Shown: piece by piece, positions 1 to 10,016 of the stretch | Numbering within the stretch: the first letter of the stretch is position 1 | How the letters are laid out: every line of letters begins with the position of its first letter | Origin: Cordylochernes scorpioides | Taxonomy: Eukaryota; Arthropoda; Arachnida; Pseudoscorpiones; Chernetidae | Direction: 5' to 3' | DNA length: 64,000 nucleotides | NCBI GenBank assembly: GCA_030710605.1 | Contig: CP092876.1 | Location: 67,456,115-67,520,114, forward strand | Notes under the pieces: generated by a model | Database searches by the model: none | What the model saw: the letters and a program-made list of their open reading frames with translations, nothing else | Told to the model about the DNA's origin: nothing | Made by a program: the position numbers and the translations under genes

Positions 1-2
1 AC

Positions 3-650
3 TGCTTCACAACGAGCTACCACCCCCAGACTAACGGACTAACGGAACGGCTAAATAGAACTTTAATCAATATGATCAGCATGTATGTGAACACAGACCA
101 AAAGAACTGGGATGAAATCCTCCCTTTTATCACCCACGCGTATAATACCACGATTCAAGAAACCACAGGCTACTCTCCATTTTTCCTGTTGTTTGGAAGG
201 GAACCCATGTCCCTCTTAGACGACGAGAATATCCCAACGGACAGTAACATGGACGATTACGACGAATATATAGAAAACTACTTAGATAAAATAGCAAGGA
301 CGAGACAGGTAGTCATTAACAACACAGAGAAGACTCAGGAAAGAATGAAAAGAAACTATGACAAAAAACACAATGAGAAAATCTATGAACCAGGACATTT
401 AGTGGCAGTTTGGACACCAGTCAGGAAAATCGGAAAATGCGAAAAACTATTGAGAAAATATTTTGGCCCATATCGAATATTAAAGAAGCTGTCTAACGTA
501 AATTACTTAATTGAGCCGAAAGATAATCCTTGCCAAGACCCATTGATTGTCCATGTCTCAAGACTCAAACCCTATTTTGAGAGAATTGATGAGGTAACTC
601 ACGAGGACGTGACGACCTCTGGAGAGGGGGAAGTGTTACATCATGATTAA
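3..650 (+). pseudogene. Gypsy pol fragment: integrase C-terminal part
   Basis: The reading frame is open from base 3, so the gene enters from outside the window; the ATG at 72 is internal. The first residues (SYHPQTNGLTERLNRTL) are the end of the DDE integrase core and include its last catalytic glutamate (TER). Next come the usual post-core segment (YNTTIQETTGYSPFFLLFGREP) and an SH3-like C-terminal domain (FGPYRILKKLSNVNYLIEP). It ends in a TAA at 648-650, just inside the LTR. Such an integrase joins element cDNA to host DNA. No break is visible in this part; the rest is outside the window. Confidence 0.9.
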
Positions 651-954
651 TGGCGTATTTATTATATTATTTTTAATATATTTGAAATTTAAATTATATA
701 TTTATTTATTTTTATATTCTATGATATTTATTTAAAACAGATTATTTTTAGATTATCATCATTTGTATTTAGGTACACTGTGACTTCACTGCTCTCTTTG
801 ATGTGAGAAAATAAATAAATTATTCTGGTGGCTACATAAAGTAGACTAAAGTAGACTAAGTAGACTGGTTGAAACACGCTCTGGTAAGATGCAAAACCCA
901 GCACAGGAGAGAATCAAGGCTGAAGAGTCTGCCAAGCCGCAACCTGGTGCAACA
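634..954 (+). repeat. putative 3' LTR of the first Gypsy element
   Basis: A purine tract (GGAGAGGGGGAAG, 621-633) directly precedes TGTTACATC, the standard polypurine-tract/LTR junction. The segment runs to a CA at 953-954, giving a TG...CA repeat of 321 bp. It contains AATAAA near 811 and a short AGTAGACTA repeat at about 839-866. The partner LTR is outside the window, so the right end is inferred from the CA and from the Helitron start nearby. Confidence 0.6.
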
Positions 955-963
955 ATATATATA

Positions 964-1475
964 TCTATATATATAAAAATGAATGTTTGTCTGTTTGTCT
1001 GTCTGTATGTCCGGTATACAAATTCGCAGTAGTTCACTAATTCAAACCAAAATTTCCATACATAGGTAAAAATATACGGGAAGACGATAGGCTATTTTAA
1101 AAAAATATATAAATCAATTATTAAAACTATATATTTTTAGTCAGAAAATGATGATGACGATATTGCTGTATCATGTTTGATTACCAGATACAAAATTATA
1201 TCGGGAAAAATTCCAAAAAGCAGAGACCACGGGTGAAACCAGTTCATTATTTTGTATGCAGGAACAAAATTCTAACAGAAAAACATTCATTCGAGCAGAA
1301 AACAAAAGACAGATCATCTTTCTATAAAAATATCGCTTCTCAGACACAAAGTTTGGAGCGGGACATTTCACAAGAGTAACATCCACGGCGCCAATTTATA
1401 ATTGTAACGAATAGTATTTGAATAGGGTACATTTAATAGGGTAAAACCCGGGCGTTGCCCGGGTCATTCGGCTAG
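964..1475 (+). mobile_element. non-autonomous Helitron, family A, copy 1
   Basis: It begins with TC after an A, followed by a TATA-rich run and a TGTTTGTCTG microsatellite. It ends with the hairpin CCCGGGCGTTGCCCGGG at about 1448-1464, then CTAG (1472-1475) followed by T. Helitrons start with TC, end with CTRR behind a GC hairpin, and insert between A and T, so all hallmarks are present. Near-identical copies lie at 20940, 25121 and 33847. The 68-residue ORF inside it has no recognisable domain and looks incidental. Confidence 0.85.
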
Positions 1476-1491
1476 TATATATATATATATA

Positions 1492-1793
1492 TGTCGTAAA
1501 AAAAGACGTATTCTAGGTACGTTACCAATTCATTCATGCAGTCGTGGATTGAAATGAATGATAACTTTTATTTTCCAAAATTGTATTTATTTTTTTATTT
1601 GATTATATTTCTAAGACAAACAGTTTTCATACATTCAATTAAAAGATGATATTATCTAAGTATATACAAAAAAACATCTTGGGTTGTACTCCTTTTGTTG
1701 AGGATTTTAAAAATCAACTCTGTGTTTGGTTCTATGATTATTTAAAATATAATTATATTAATGAATAATAAAAATCATATTTTTATTATGTCA
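1492..1793 (-). repeat. Gypsy-A 3' LTR
   Basis: It matches 6486-6785 almost base for base; visible differences include the A-run length near 1670 and T/G at about 1626. On the minus strand a polypurine tract (GGAGGGAAGAAA, read from 1805 down to 1794) abuts it, which makes this the 3' LTR of a minus-strand element. Confidence 0.9.
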
Positions 1794-2499
1794 TTTCTTC
1801 CCTCCAAGGATAAAAATTAGGGAGTAATTTTCAAAGTAAAAAAAAAGTATCATTATTATTTACATAGATTATCAATTAAGATGGAGGATACCAATTGAAA
1901 CTATATCAATGATGCCCTTTATTTCTTCTACATATTCCTATTAGTACCTTTTTTTTCTTGACAGTAGCTGAAAAATCCAATCTTATTTGAATTTATAGGT
2001 GTCTCCTTCCTATAATTCATAAGGGGATTTACCTCATGAATTGAGTAGGCCTTCTTAGGCTCTCAAGATTCAAAAGGTATTTTGCCACATGCCAAAAAAT
2101 ATATATCTTTGAAAATCACAAATTTATTTCTCATAATGACGAGTGGTATCCAACATCTTGTTTCACATTTATTTGGTTTGATCAGAATAAAAACATAAAA
2201 TAATGGGTTATTTACTTCCACATAATGAAAAATATTTACACAAGAAGTTTTATTATTTACATAAAAAAAAGAATGTTCGAATATGAAATGTTCCATATAA
2301 AATTTGTGAGGGAAAATGTATAGAATCATATGAGTGAATTTCTCAACAAATAAAATCAAAATGTAAAATATTTACAACAATTGAAAAGAAAAGTGTCAAG
2401 TTATATCTTATGTGTGCACAAAAATTATATTCTCAAGGCTAAATTTTTAGGCGTAGTTATTTTTGATATTGTCTTATTTATATTAAGATTTCCCTACCA
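1794..2499 (-). other. Gypsy-A non-coding tail between integrase and 3' LTR
   Basis: AT-rich sequence of about 700 bp holding the polypurine tract at its low-coordinate end. Short open frames on both strands show no domain. No env-like gene is seen. Confidence 0.6.
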
Positions 2500-3480
2500 T
2501 TATTTAGTAAGAAGAGGGATTCTACTTTTCAGTACCTTAGGTGCCACTTGTTGGCTTGGTATTTTCTCTAAAGTGGGTATTTTACTTTTTGTCAGTTTTA
2601 ACTCAAATCCTTTTCTTGGGTAGTATGGCCTCAATTTGGATGAATGAATTACCATGGTAGTTTTTCCTAAATTAGATTGGGGTTTATCAATTTCATAATT
2701 GACTGGGGATATCTGTTTTAAGATTGTAAATGGCCCAGACATTGGAGGCATTAATTTTCGGTTATCTGGATGGTAAAAGGTTTGCAACCAAACTTTATCG
2801 CCTACTTTAAAGGTGGAAGGTTGATAATGTTGATCATATCTAATTTTATTTATCTGATGAAATTTTAATGTATTATTATAGGCATTTGTTCTGGCAGTGT
2901 CTATAGGGGGGTAAAATTCTGATTCTTTTAAGGGGGGATCATAAGGGAGCTTACCATACAAAAGGTAAGTAGGAGTATAGCCTGTTATGGAATGGGGAGT
3001 ATTATTATATTCATTTAGTACTGAATCTAACAATGGTATTGATTTTCCTTTCAAGTTATTGAATTTACATCTTAACCTGGTTATTATAGTTTGGTTAAGT
3101 CGTTCATTTAACCCATTACACTGAGGTCTTGATGATGAAGTCAATAATTGTTTAATGTTATTGTTAATCAAATATTTTCTAAATCTTGGTGAAGTAAATG
3201 ATGGTGCCCTGTCACTTAAAAATTGTTTTGGTTTTTGTATTTGAAAAATTTTGTTTAGGCAATTTATATATGAGTCAGTAGTTTGACTTTTTGAGGGGAA
3301 AGCCCAAATGTATCTAGTAGCATGATCTACGATGATGTGAAGGAATTTCTTTGTGGAATTATAGTAATTTAGTCCACCTACTGTGTCTATAGACACAAGA
3401 TCAAAAGGATCCTTAGCTGGGGGGAGACTTTCCAACAGACCAAATTTCTTCTGGTGAGATATCTTATTGAGTTGACACAC
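2500..3480 (-). pseudogene. Gypsy-A integrase
   Basis: Integrase core of a Gypsy Pol. The catalytic triad is visible: SIDTVGG (first Asp), LSDRAPSF (second Asp) and NERLNQT (Glu). It continues with YNNTPHSITGYTPTYLLYGKLP and a C-terminal SH3-like fold (MSGPFTILKQISPVNYEID), then a basic tail. The apparent start at 3480 is not a true start: the upstream part of the domain lies in another frame, so a frameshift sits near 3481. It would integrate element cDNA if Pol were intact. Confidence 0.9.
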
Positions 3481-4852
3481 CTATTATCATCAAATTGAGC
3501 TTGTTTTAGTTCTGGGTCAGAAACAAAATGAGCTATGGGGTATCTGCTGAGAAAATCAGCTTCTTTATTTTCAGTTCCTCTTATGTGTTTTATCTAAAAG
3601 GCAAACATTGAGAGCTTTAAACTCCATCTAAATAATCGTCCTTTTGGGTTCTTTATGTTCTTCAAGTACTTAAGACAAGCATGGTCTGTATGGATGGTGA
3701 AATGCACGCCATCTAAGTAGGGTAAAAAGAAATCCACAGCATCAATAATAGCAAGGCATTCTTGCTCAGTTACACAATAGTTTGATTCATAAGATGTCAT
3801 TCTACGGCTTCTATACGCTATTGGCTTTAAAAGCCCATCGGGTTGTTCTTGTTTTAGGATAGATCCGATCTGTTCTTGGCTAGCATCTGTGTAAAGGTGT
3901 ATAGGGTATTTAGAATTATAGATAGCCAATATAGGTTTTGAGGTTATTATATTTTTTAATTTAGAAAATGCGGTTTCGCATTCTTCGTCCCATTTCCATT
4001 TTACATCTTTCTTCAACAAATTATTCAAAGGGAGTCTGAGTTTAGCATAATTAGGGATAAATTTCGAGTAAATGTTGATAGATCCTAAAACTCGTTGTAA
4101 ATCCTTTTTATTCCTTGGGGAATTCAATTTTCTAATCGTTTCTATATTATTAGTGCTGGGTGAAAATTGATGGTTTGATATTTCATACCCTAGAAAAGAA
4201 ATCTGATAAGTAGCGAATTTACATTTACTTAGTTTTAGCTTAATATTTTCCTTTATGCAAATATCTAAAATTACTTTTAAATGGGTCAAATGTTCCTGAA
4301 AATTATTTGAAAATATAATGAAGTCATCGAAATAATTCATGCAAAAATCAACATCATATTTATTTAAAATTTGCCTTAAAACTCTTTGGAATTGACTTGG
4401 ACTATTTTTTAATCCAAAAGATATAGTTTATTAAATTCGTAAAGTCCGTGAGTGGTAGTAAAAGCTGTGTATTCTTTATCATCTGGGTGTATATCTAAAT
4501 GGTGATAACCTGATAAAAGATCTAGTGTAGTGAAGATATTAGCTTCTGAAAGCTTATCTTATATAGAATCTATTCTTGGTATGGGCTCAAAATCTCTTTT
4601 TATTATATCATTTAATTTTCTGTAGTCTATTACTAGTCGAATTTTACCTTCATTTCGCTTATTCACCAACATAGCAGGGGATGCATAGGAGGAATAAGAT
4701 GGTCTAATGACATTATATTTTAAAAGTTCTTCAATCTGTCTTTTAATTTCAATGTTGTCCGAGAAGGAAGGTCTAAAAGGCTTTAATGAAATAGGTGTTT
4801 GTGAGGTAAGTTTAATTCTAATTGGATCTGCTTTAATATGTCCTATATCCAT
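3481..4852 (-). pseudogene. Gypsy-A reverse transcriptase and RNase H
   Basis: The RT N-terminal part (4559-4852) shows VIRPSYSSYASPAMLV and IRLVIDYRKLN. A stop at 4559 interrupts it. The same domain continues below (TLDLLSGYHH, then a frame change near 4425) into 3594-4340, where MNYFDDFIIFSNN holds the catalytic YxDD motif. RNase H follows (HLYTDASQEQIGSILKQ, YCVTEQECLAI, TIHTDHACLKYL). A stop at 3594 separates it from the linker to the integrase. So there are at least two nonsense changes and two frameshifts. The order and motifs are of the Ty3/Gypsy type. Confidence 0.9.
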
Positions 4853-4937
4853 TTTATGGGCAGCAAACGCTTCCTTATTTTCCTTAATTAATTTTATTAA
4901 ATCAGATTTTTCATATGGTGAAAGTTTTCATCAAATT

Positions 4938-5372
4938 CTACACTATTAAAATTTCTAAAATCATTTTCATTATAGGAGGAATAATAGATTTAAATAAAGG
5001 AATTACATTATGATGTGTATAATTATTATTATTAGGGTTATGGTAATTAACATTAAGAATTCTACTAAATTGAGTAATTTTAAAACTTTGAAAATCAATG
5101 TCTAATTTAAATAATCTTATATGGTGTAAAGAAAGCAATACATATGGCAAATTAATATCAGAGGAATAAAAATCAATATCTCTAACAACAGATCCTATAG
5201 TTGTATTAACATTAATTTTTGAATTTATATTTAGCATACCGGATGTCTGTTTAATAAGAGGTAAATTATTAAAAACAACATAGTTTGGTTGAATCTTATC
5301 TATCATATGTTGAGGAATTATAGAGAAGGTACAGCCAGTATCCATGAGAGCTACAATACTGATATTATTCAT
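4938..5372 (-). pseudogene. Gypsy-A aspartic protease
   Basis: A retropepsin-like segment with the active-site motif VALMDTGCTFSII near its N-terminus, followed by the usual beta-rich stretch. It lies in the same frame as gag. Between the two, a TAG at 5457-5459 and a further in-frame TGA near 5400 interrupt the frame. These may be decay or a stop-codon readthrough site; the second stop makes decay more likely. Confidence 0.8.
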
Positions 5373-5456
5373 ATTTAGATTTATATACAGACCTTGGCGT
5401 CAGGAGTGTTGAGGCGGAGCTGGTCGGCATTCGCTCGAAGGGGCTGTTATCTGCGT

Positions 5457-6191
5457 CTAGGTGTCCATGGATCGAGACGGCACGGACATGAAGCTTGCAG
5501 CGGTGGGGGCTTGCACGGCCCTCTCGCGAAACCAGCACCTATTCTCAGGATGGAAGCGTCCGGCATGTCCCCTGTTCAGGCAAATTCGGCAGGGGCGTCT
5601 TTTAGAACTATAGTCCATAGGGCTTCTTCCTGGATGTCCCCATTGCTTTTGTTGTAATTCCATTCTTGGGGCTGTTTCCCTTTTAAAAGATGACTCCTCC
5701 ATTTTCTTATGTCGATCAATCATTTCTAGTTTAGATACTAACTCTATCCATTCTTCTGGAGTGTCCACCTTTGATGTAATAACTAGTTTTCTAAAATCAG
5801 TTGTTAACCCATTTGTCAGGCCTTCTATTAAATTTTCTTTTGAAATCTTTGCTTTAGAAGCTAGGGACGTTTTTTCCTTAAAATAATCTTCAATCCCTTT
5901 TTCTGGATCATATTTCAGTTCAATAAAAGCTGTAAATGGATTAACTTCTTGTTTGTAAAAATGAGACACTAATTTACCCTCTAGTTCAGGCCAACTTGTA
6001 ATATCCAAACAAGTTTCCACATAAAAATCAAAAGCCTCTTCTACTAAAAAATCTCCAATATTTCTCAATTTCCAGGTATCATTTAATTCTTCTATGAAAG
6101 CCTTATGGTTGAAATATTTGAGCCACGATTTTAGGGCTAGACTTCCATTAGGGTTAAATTTACATACGTTTAATTTATTTTTGTCTGACAT
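5457..6191 (-). CDS. Gypsy-A gag
   Basis: 244 codons from an ATG at 6191, open throughout. The N-terminal and central parts are capsid-like and alpha-helical (LKSWLKYFNHKAFIEELNDT; a retrotransposon Gag signature around YFKEKTSLASKAKISKENLI). The C-terminus has one zinc-knuckle-like cluster (CRICLNRGHAGRFHPENRC) in a basic region. It would form the particle and bind element RNA. The last 250 bp are strikingly GC-rich compared with the AT-rich rest of the element. Confidence 0.8.
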   Translation of the reverse strand: MSDKNKLNVCKFNPNGSLALKSWLKYFNHKAFIEELNDTWKLRNIGDFLVEEAFDFYVETCLDITSWPELEGKLVSHFYKQEVNPFTAFIELKYDPEKGIEDYFKEKTSLASKAKISKENLIEGLTNGLTTDFRKLVITSKVDTPEEWIELVSKLEMIDRHKKMEESSFKRETAPRMELQQKQWGHPGRSPMDYSSKRRPCRICLNRGHAGRFHPENRCWFRERAVQAPTAASFMSVPSRSMDT

Positions 6192-6422
6192 ATTTTTTTT
6201 CTATTTGCAATGCGTTACTTTTATCTTTGTCTTTTAATTTTGGCATTTATATTTAATATATAAAGAAATTTAATTTTCAAGTTGTAATTTCGAATTTTAT
6301 AGTTGAAAAATTTACATCTTTAAAATAATTCCATTTTCGTCTTAACGTAAGACGTCTTTAAATAATAATCAATTATATATTTCTATTTCTATTTTCAAAA
6401 AAGCTTTTCTTTTTTATATACA

Positions 6423-6473
6423 GCTTGGAAATCCATTGGGGGTTTCCCGCACAGGTTCGAATCCTGTCGACTA
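6423..6473 (+). tRNA. tRNA-Ser-like 3' half beside the 5' LTR
   Basis: The plus strand reads like the 3' half of a eukaryotic tRNA-Ser: the 3' side of an anticodon stem (ATCCAT), a long type-II variable arm (TGGGGGTTTCCC), a perfect T-arm (ACAGG TTCGAAT CCTGT) and an acceptor-like CGACTAT. There is no CCA and no 5' half, so it is not a functional gene. It lies 12 bp inside the 5' LTR of the minus-strand Gypsy-A, where a primer binding site is expected, and on the strand where a PBS would show tRNA sequence. Confidence 0.65.
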
Positions 6474-6485
6474 TTAAATTTTAGT

Positions 6486-6785
6486 TGTCGTAAAAAAAGA
6501 CGTATTCTAGGTACGTTACCAATTCATTCATGCAGTCGTGGATTAAAATAAATGATAACTTTTATTTTCCAAAATTGTATTTATTTTTTTATTTGATTAT
6601 ATTTCTAAGACAAACAGTTTGCATACATTCAATTAAAAGATGATATTATCTAAGTATATACAAAAACATCTTGGGTTGTACTCCTTTTGTTGAGGATTTT
6701 AAAAATCAACTCTGTGTTTGGTTCTATGATTATTTAAAATATAATTATATTAATGAATAATAAAAATCATATTTTTATTATGTCA
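6486..6785 (-). repeat. Gypsy-A 5' LTR
   Basis: Pair of the repeat at 1492-1793. It begins TGTCG and ends TGTCA, then runs into (TA)n. It lies upstream of gag on the minus strand and is therefore the 5' LTR that would carry the promoter. Confidence 0.9.
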
Positions 6786-7207
6786 TATATATATATATAT
6801 ATAAATAAATAGTTGTTTAGTTTTATAGTTTAGTTTTGTATTAAAATTATCTTCACTACTTTGATTATTTAAATTCAAATTATAAAATTTGTAAATTGTT
6901 ATTATTTAATAGAGAGAGAGAGAGCAAAAAAAATCCTTTACTTCTTACACATCATCCATATATATTTATAATTAATAACAATAAAATTTAACAACATAAC
7001 GTCTTTTGCAGTCGGCTTTTACACGTCATTTAGACATACTCTAATTTGTATATAGAATAATAGAAGTGAGAATATATTTAATAGTATAGATTTTAGTATT
7101 TAGAGAGAAAAGAGAGAAAGACAGAACCATGCACTTTTATTCAAACTAATAATAGGAAAAAAAATTGTAAAGAAGGTAGATAAGATTGTTAGTATATATA
7201 TATATAT
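6786..7207. other. AT-rich spacer with simple repeats
   Basis: Begins and ends in (TA)n runs and contains a short (GA)n at about 6911-6923. I see no gene or known element in it. Confidence 0.5.
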
Positions 7208-7351
7208 TAATTAAGAAAAAGGCATCTCCTTATCATGCAACTGAAAGTTGATGATGGCTGGCGCCATCTATCGGAATAAATATCAACTATTCTCGTTGAT
7301 TTTTAATTATTCCAGAATTGGCCAAATACCCATTCTTGATTAATCAAGAAA

Positions 7352-7405
7352 AGCTAACCACGGACGCGTTTCGGGCTGTTGACCCTCATCAGCGTGGTGC
7401 AAGCT
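7352..7405 (-). ncRNA. hammerhead ribozyme, type I, minimal stem III (copy 1)
   Basis: Read on the minus strand: ACCACG, CUGAUGA, a GGG/CCC hairpin with loop UCAACAG, GAAA, then CGCGUC and CGUGGU. All conserved core bases are present. Stem I is ACCACG/CGUGGU (6 perfect bp), then a small internal loop and an AGCU/AGCU helix. Stem II has 3 GC pairs plus a possible U-G. Stem III is only A-U and C-G with a 2-nt loop, so ACGCGU could instead pair between two ribozymes. Cleavage is expected after GUC, between 7363 and 7362. This geometry is the one described for Penelope-like elements, small metazoan retrozymes and some animal satellites. Activity is inferred. Confidence 0.88.
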
Positions 7406-7689
7406 GTACCTCAACGACCAAAAAATTGGTCATTAAGGCATCCTGAAAAATCATGAAACGGGTAGTTAAGGCCAGAATTGCGTGAGGACGCTACACAATG
7501 TGAAAAAATAGTACAAATGTAACATTGTACTGGGATAAGGTGCATAAATTAAGAAAAAGGCATCTCCTTATCATGCAACTGAAAGTTGCTGATGGCTGGC
7601 GCCATCTATCGGAATAAATATTAACTATTCTCGTTGATTTTTAATTATTCCAGAATTGGCCAAATACCCATTCTTGATTAATCAAGAAA

Positions 7690-7743
7690 AGCTAACCACG
7701 GACGCGTTTCGGGCTGTTGACCCTCATCAGCGTGGTGCAAGCT
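7690..7743 (-). ncRNA. hammerhead ribozyme (copy 2)
   Basis: Same core and stems as copy 1, exactly 338 bp further on; no change in any core position. Confidence 0.88.
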
Positions 7744-8027
7744 GTACCTCAACGACCAAAAAATTGGTCATTAAGGCATCCTGAAAAATCATGAAACGGG
7801 TAGTTAAGGCCAGAATTGCGTGAGGACGCTACACAATGTGAAAAAATAGTACAAATGTAACATGGTATTGGGATAAGGTGCATAAATTAAGAAAAAGGCA
7901 TCTCCTTATCATGCAACTGAAAGTTGCTGATGGCTGGCGCCATCTATCGGAATAAATATCAACTATTCTCGTTGATTTTTAATTATTTCAGAATTGGCCA
8001 AATACCCATTCTTGATTAATCAAGAAA

Positions 8028-8081
8028 AGCTAACCACGGACGCGTTTCGGGCTGTTGACCCTCATCAGCGTGGTGCAAGCT
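8028..8081 (-). ncRNA. hammerhead ribozyme (copy 3)
   Basis: Intact core and stems, 338 bp after copy 2. Confidence 0.88.
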
Positions 8082-8365
8082 GTACCTCAACGACCAAAAA
8101 ATTGGTCATTAAGGCATCCTGAAAAATCATGAAACGGGTATTTAAGGCCAGAATTGCGTGAGGACGCTACACAATGTGAAAAAATAGTACAAATGTAACA
8201 TTGTACTGGGATAAGGTGCATAAATTAAGAAAAAGGCATCTCCTTATCATGCAACTGAAAGTTGCTGATGGCTGGCGCCATCTATCGGAATAAATATCAA
8301 CTATTCTCGTTGATTTTTAATTATTCCAGAATTGGCCAAATACCCATTCTTGATTAATCAAGAAA

Positions 8366-8419
8366 AGCTAACCACGGACGCGTTTCGGGCTGTTGACCCT
8401 CATCAGCGTGGTGCAAGCT
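8366..8419 (-). ncRNA. hammerhead ribozyme (copy 4)
   Basis: Intact core and stems, 338 bp after copy 3; the last of the first direct block, about 130 bp before the first inversion junction. Confidence 0.88.
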
Positions 8420-8570
8420 GTACCTCAACGACCAAAAAATTGGTCATTAAGGCATCCTGAAAAATCATGAAACGGGTAGTTAAGGCCAGAATTGCGTGAG
8501 GACGCTACACAATGTGAAAAAATTGTACAAATGTAACATTGTGTTGGGGATTTTTTGGTCGTTGAGGTAC

Positions 8571-8624
8571 AGCTTGCACCACGCTGATGAGGGTCAACAG
8601 CCCGAAACGCGTCCGTGGTTAGGT
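8571..8624 (+). ncRNA. hammerhead ribozyme, plus strand (copy 5)
   Basis: First copy in the inverted block. Core and the proximal 6 bp of stem I are intact. The distal AGCT on the 3' side reads AGGT, so the outer stem I helix is weakened. Confidence 0.85.
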
Positions 8625-8907
8625 TTTCTTGATTAATCAAGAATGGGTATTTGGCCAATTCTGGAATAATTAAAAATCAACGAGAATAGTTGATATTTAT
8701 TCCGATAGATGGCGCCAGCCATCAGCAACTTTCAGTTGCATGATAAGGAGATGCCTTTTTCTTAATTTATGCACCTTATCCCAGTACAATGTTACATTTG
8801 TACTATTTTTTCACATTGTGTAGCGTCCTCACGCAATTCTGGCCTTAACTACCCGTTTCATGATTTTTCAGGATGCCTTAATGACCAATTTTTTGTCGTT
8901 GAGGTAC

Positions 8908-8945
8908 AGCTTGCACCACGCTGATGAGGGTCAACAGCCCGAAAC
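8908..8945 (+). ncRNA. truncated hammerhead ribozyme (copy 6)
   Basis: The 5' stem I strand, CTGATGA, stem II and GAAAC are present. The sequence then switches to unrelated filler at 8946, so the GUC cleavage site and the 3' strand of stem I are missing. It cannot cleave itself. Confidence 0.85.
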
Positions 8946-8968
8946 AAACGTATGTAAAAACGTATGTA
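8946..8968. other. filler at array rearrangement junction
   Basis: Two near-copies of AAACGTATGT lie between the truncated inverted unit and a direct unit that starts midway. Short repeated filler like this is typical of end-joining repair, which is an inference here. Confidence 0.5.
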
Positions 8969-9081
8969 AACTGAAAGTTGCTGATGGCTGGCGCCATCTA
9001 TCGGAATAAATATCAACTATTCTCGTTGATTTTTAATTATTCCAGAATTGGCCAAATACCCATTCTTGATTAATCAAGAAA

Positions 9082-9135
9082 AGCTAACCACGGACGCGTT
9101 TCGGGCTGTTGACCCTCATCAGCGTGGTGCAAGCT
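9082..9135 (-). ncRNA. hammerhead ribozyme (copy 7)
   Basis: Intact minus-strand copy in the short direct block, exactly 716 bp after copy 4; it belongs to a duplicated block that includes the inversion junction. Confidence 0.87.
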
Positions 9136-9286
9136 GTACCTCAACGACCAAAAAATTGGTCATTAAGGCATCCTGAAAAATCATGAAACGGGTAGTTAAG
9201 GCCAGAATTGCGTGAGGACGCTACACAATGTGAAAAAATTGTACAAATGTAACATTGTGTTGGGGATTTTTTGGTCGTTGAGGTAC

Positions 9287-9340
9287 AGCTTGCACCACGC
9301 TGATGAGGGTCAACAGCCCGAAACGCGTCCGTGGTTAGGT
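9287..9340 (+). ncRNA. hammerhead ribozyme, plus strand (copy 8)
   Basis: Intact core. It carries the same AGGT change in distal stem I as copy 5, exactly 716 bp away, showing that the two were copied together. Confidence 0.86.
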
Positions 9341-9624
9341 TTTCTTGATTAATCAAGAATGGGTATTTGGCCAATTCTGGAATAATTAAAAATCAACGAG
9401 AATAGTTGATATTTATTCCGATAGATGGCGCCAGCCATCAGCAACTTTCAGTTGCATGATAAGGAGATGCCTTTTTCTTAATTTATGCACCTTATCCCAG
9501 TACAATGTTACATTTGTACTATTTTTTCACATTGTGTAGCGTCCTCACGCAATTCTGGCCTTAACTACCCGTTTCATGATTTTTCAGGATGCCTTAATGA
9601 CCAATTTTTTGGTCGTTGAGGTAC

Positions 9625-9678
9625 AGCTTGCACCACGCTGATGAGGGTCAACAGCCCGAAACGCGTCCGTGGTTAGCT
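9625..9678 (+). ncRNA. hammerhead ribozyme, plus strand (copy 9)
   Basis: Intact core, both stem I helices (ACCACG/CGTGGT and AGCT/AGCT) and stem II. Confidence 0.88.
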
Positions 9679-9962
9679 TTTCTTGATTAATCAAGAATGG
9701 GTATTTGGCCAATTCTGGAATAATTAAAAATCAACGAGAATAGTTGATATTTATTCCGATAGATGGCGCCAGCCATCAGCAACTTTCAGTTGCATGATAA
9801 GGAGATGCCTTTTTCTTAATTTATGCACCTTATTCCAGTACAATGTTACATTTGTACTATTTTTTCACATTGTGTAGCGTCCTCACGCAATTCTGGCCTT
9901 AACTACCCGTTTCATGATTTTTCAGGATGCCTTAATGACCAATTTTTTGGTCGTTGAGGTAC

Positions 9963-10016
9963 AGCTTGCACCACGCTGATGAGGGTCAACAGCCCGAAAC
10001 GCGTCCGTGGTTAGCT
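9963..10016 (+). ncRNA. hammerhead ribozyme, plus strand (copy 10)
   Basis: Intact, 338 bp after copy 9. Confidence 0.88.

Larger units (their letters stand above)
1492..6785 (-). mobile_element. Gypsy-A: full-length LTR retrotransposon, broken
   Basis: Two direct repeats of about 300 bp (1492-1793 and 6486-6785) bracket 4.7 kb that reads gag, protease, RT, RNase H, integrase on the minus strand. Both repeats start TGTCGTAAAAAAAGACG and end TATGTCA. The element sits in a (TA)n run just after Helitron-A copy 1, so its target duplication cannot be resolved. Pol has several lesions and the copy cannot be active. The order RNase H before integrase makes it Gypsy-type, not Copia. Confidence 0.92.

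Noticed and set aside
1173..1379. A similar 68-75 residue ORF in Helitron-A copies at 1173, 25329 and 34067
   Set aside because: No domain and no Rep/helicase motif; similarity is explained by recent copying of the Helitron.
6423..6473. Functional tRNA-Ser gene
   Set aside because: Only the 3' half is present; acceptor 5' strand, D-arm and a proper anticodon loop are missing.
8425..9374. Two identical 77-codon frames (8425-8658 and 9141-9374) in the satellite
   Set aside because: They span the duplicated inversion junction and encode nothing recognisable; identity follows from the 716-bp duplication.
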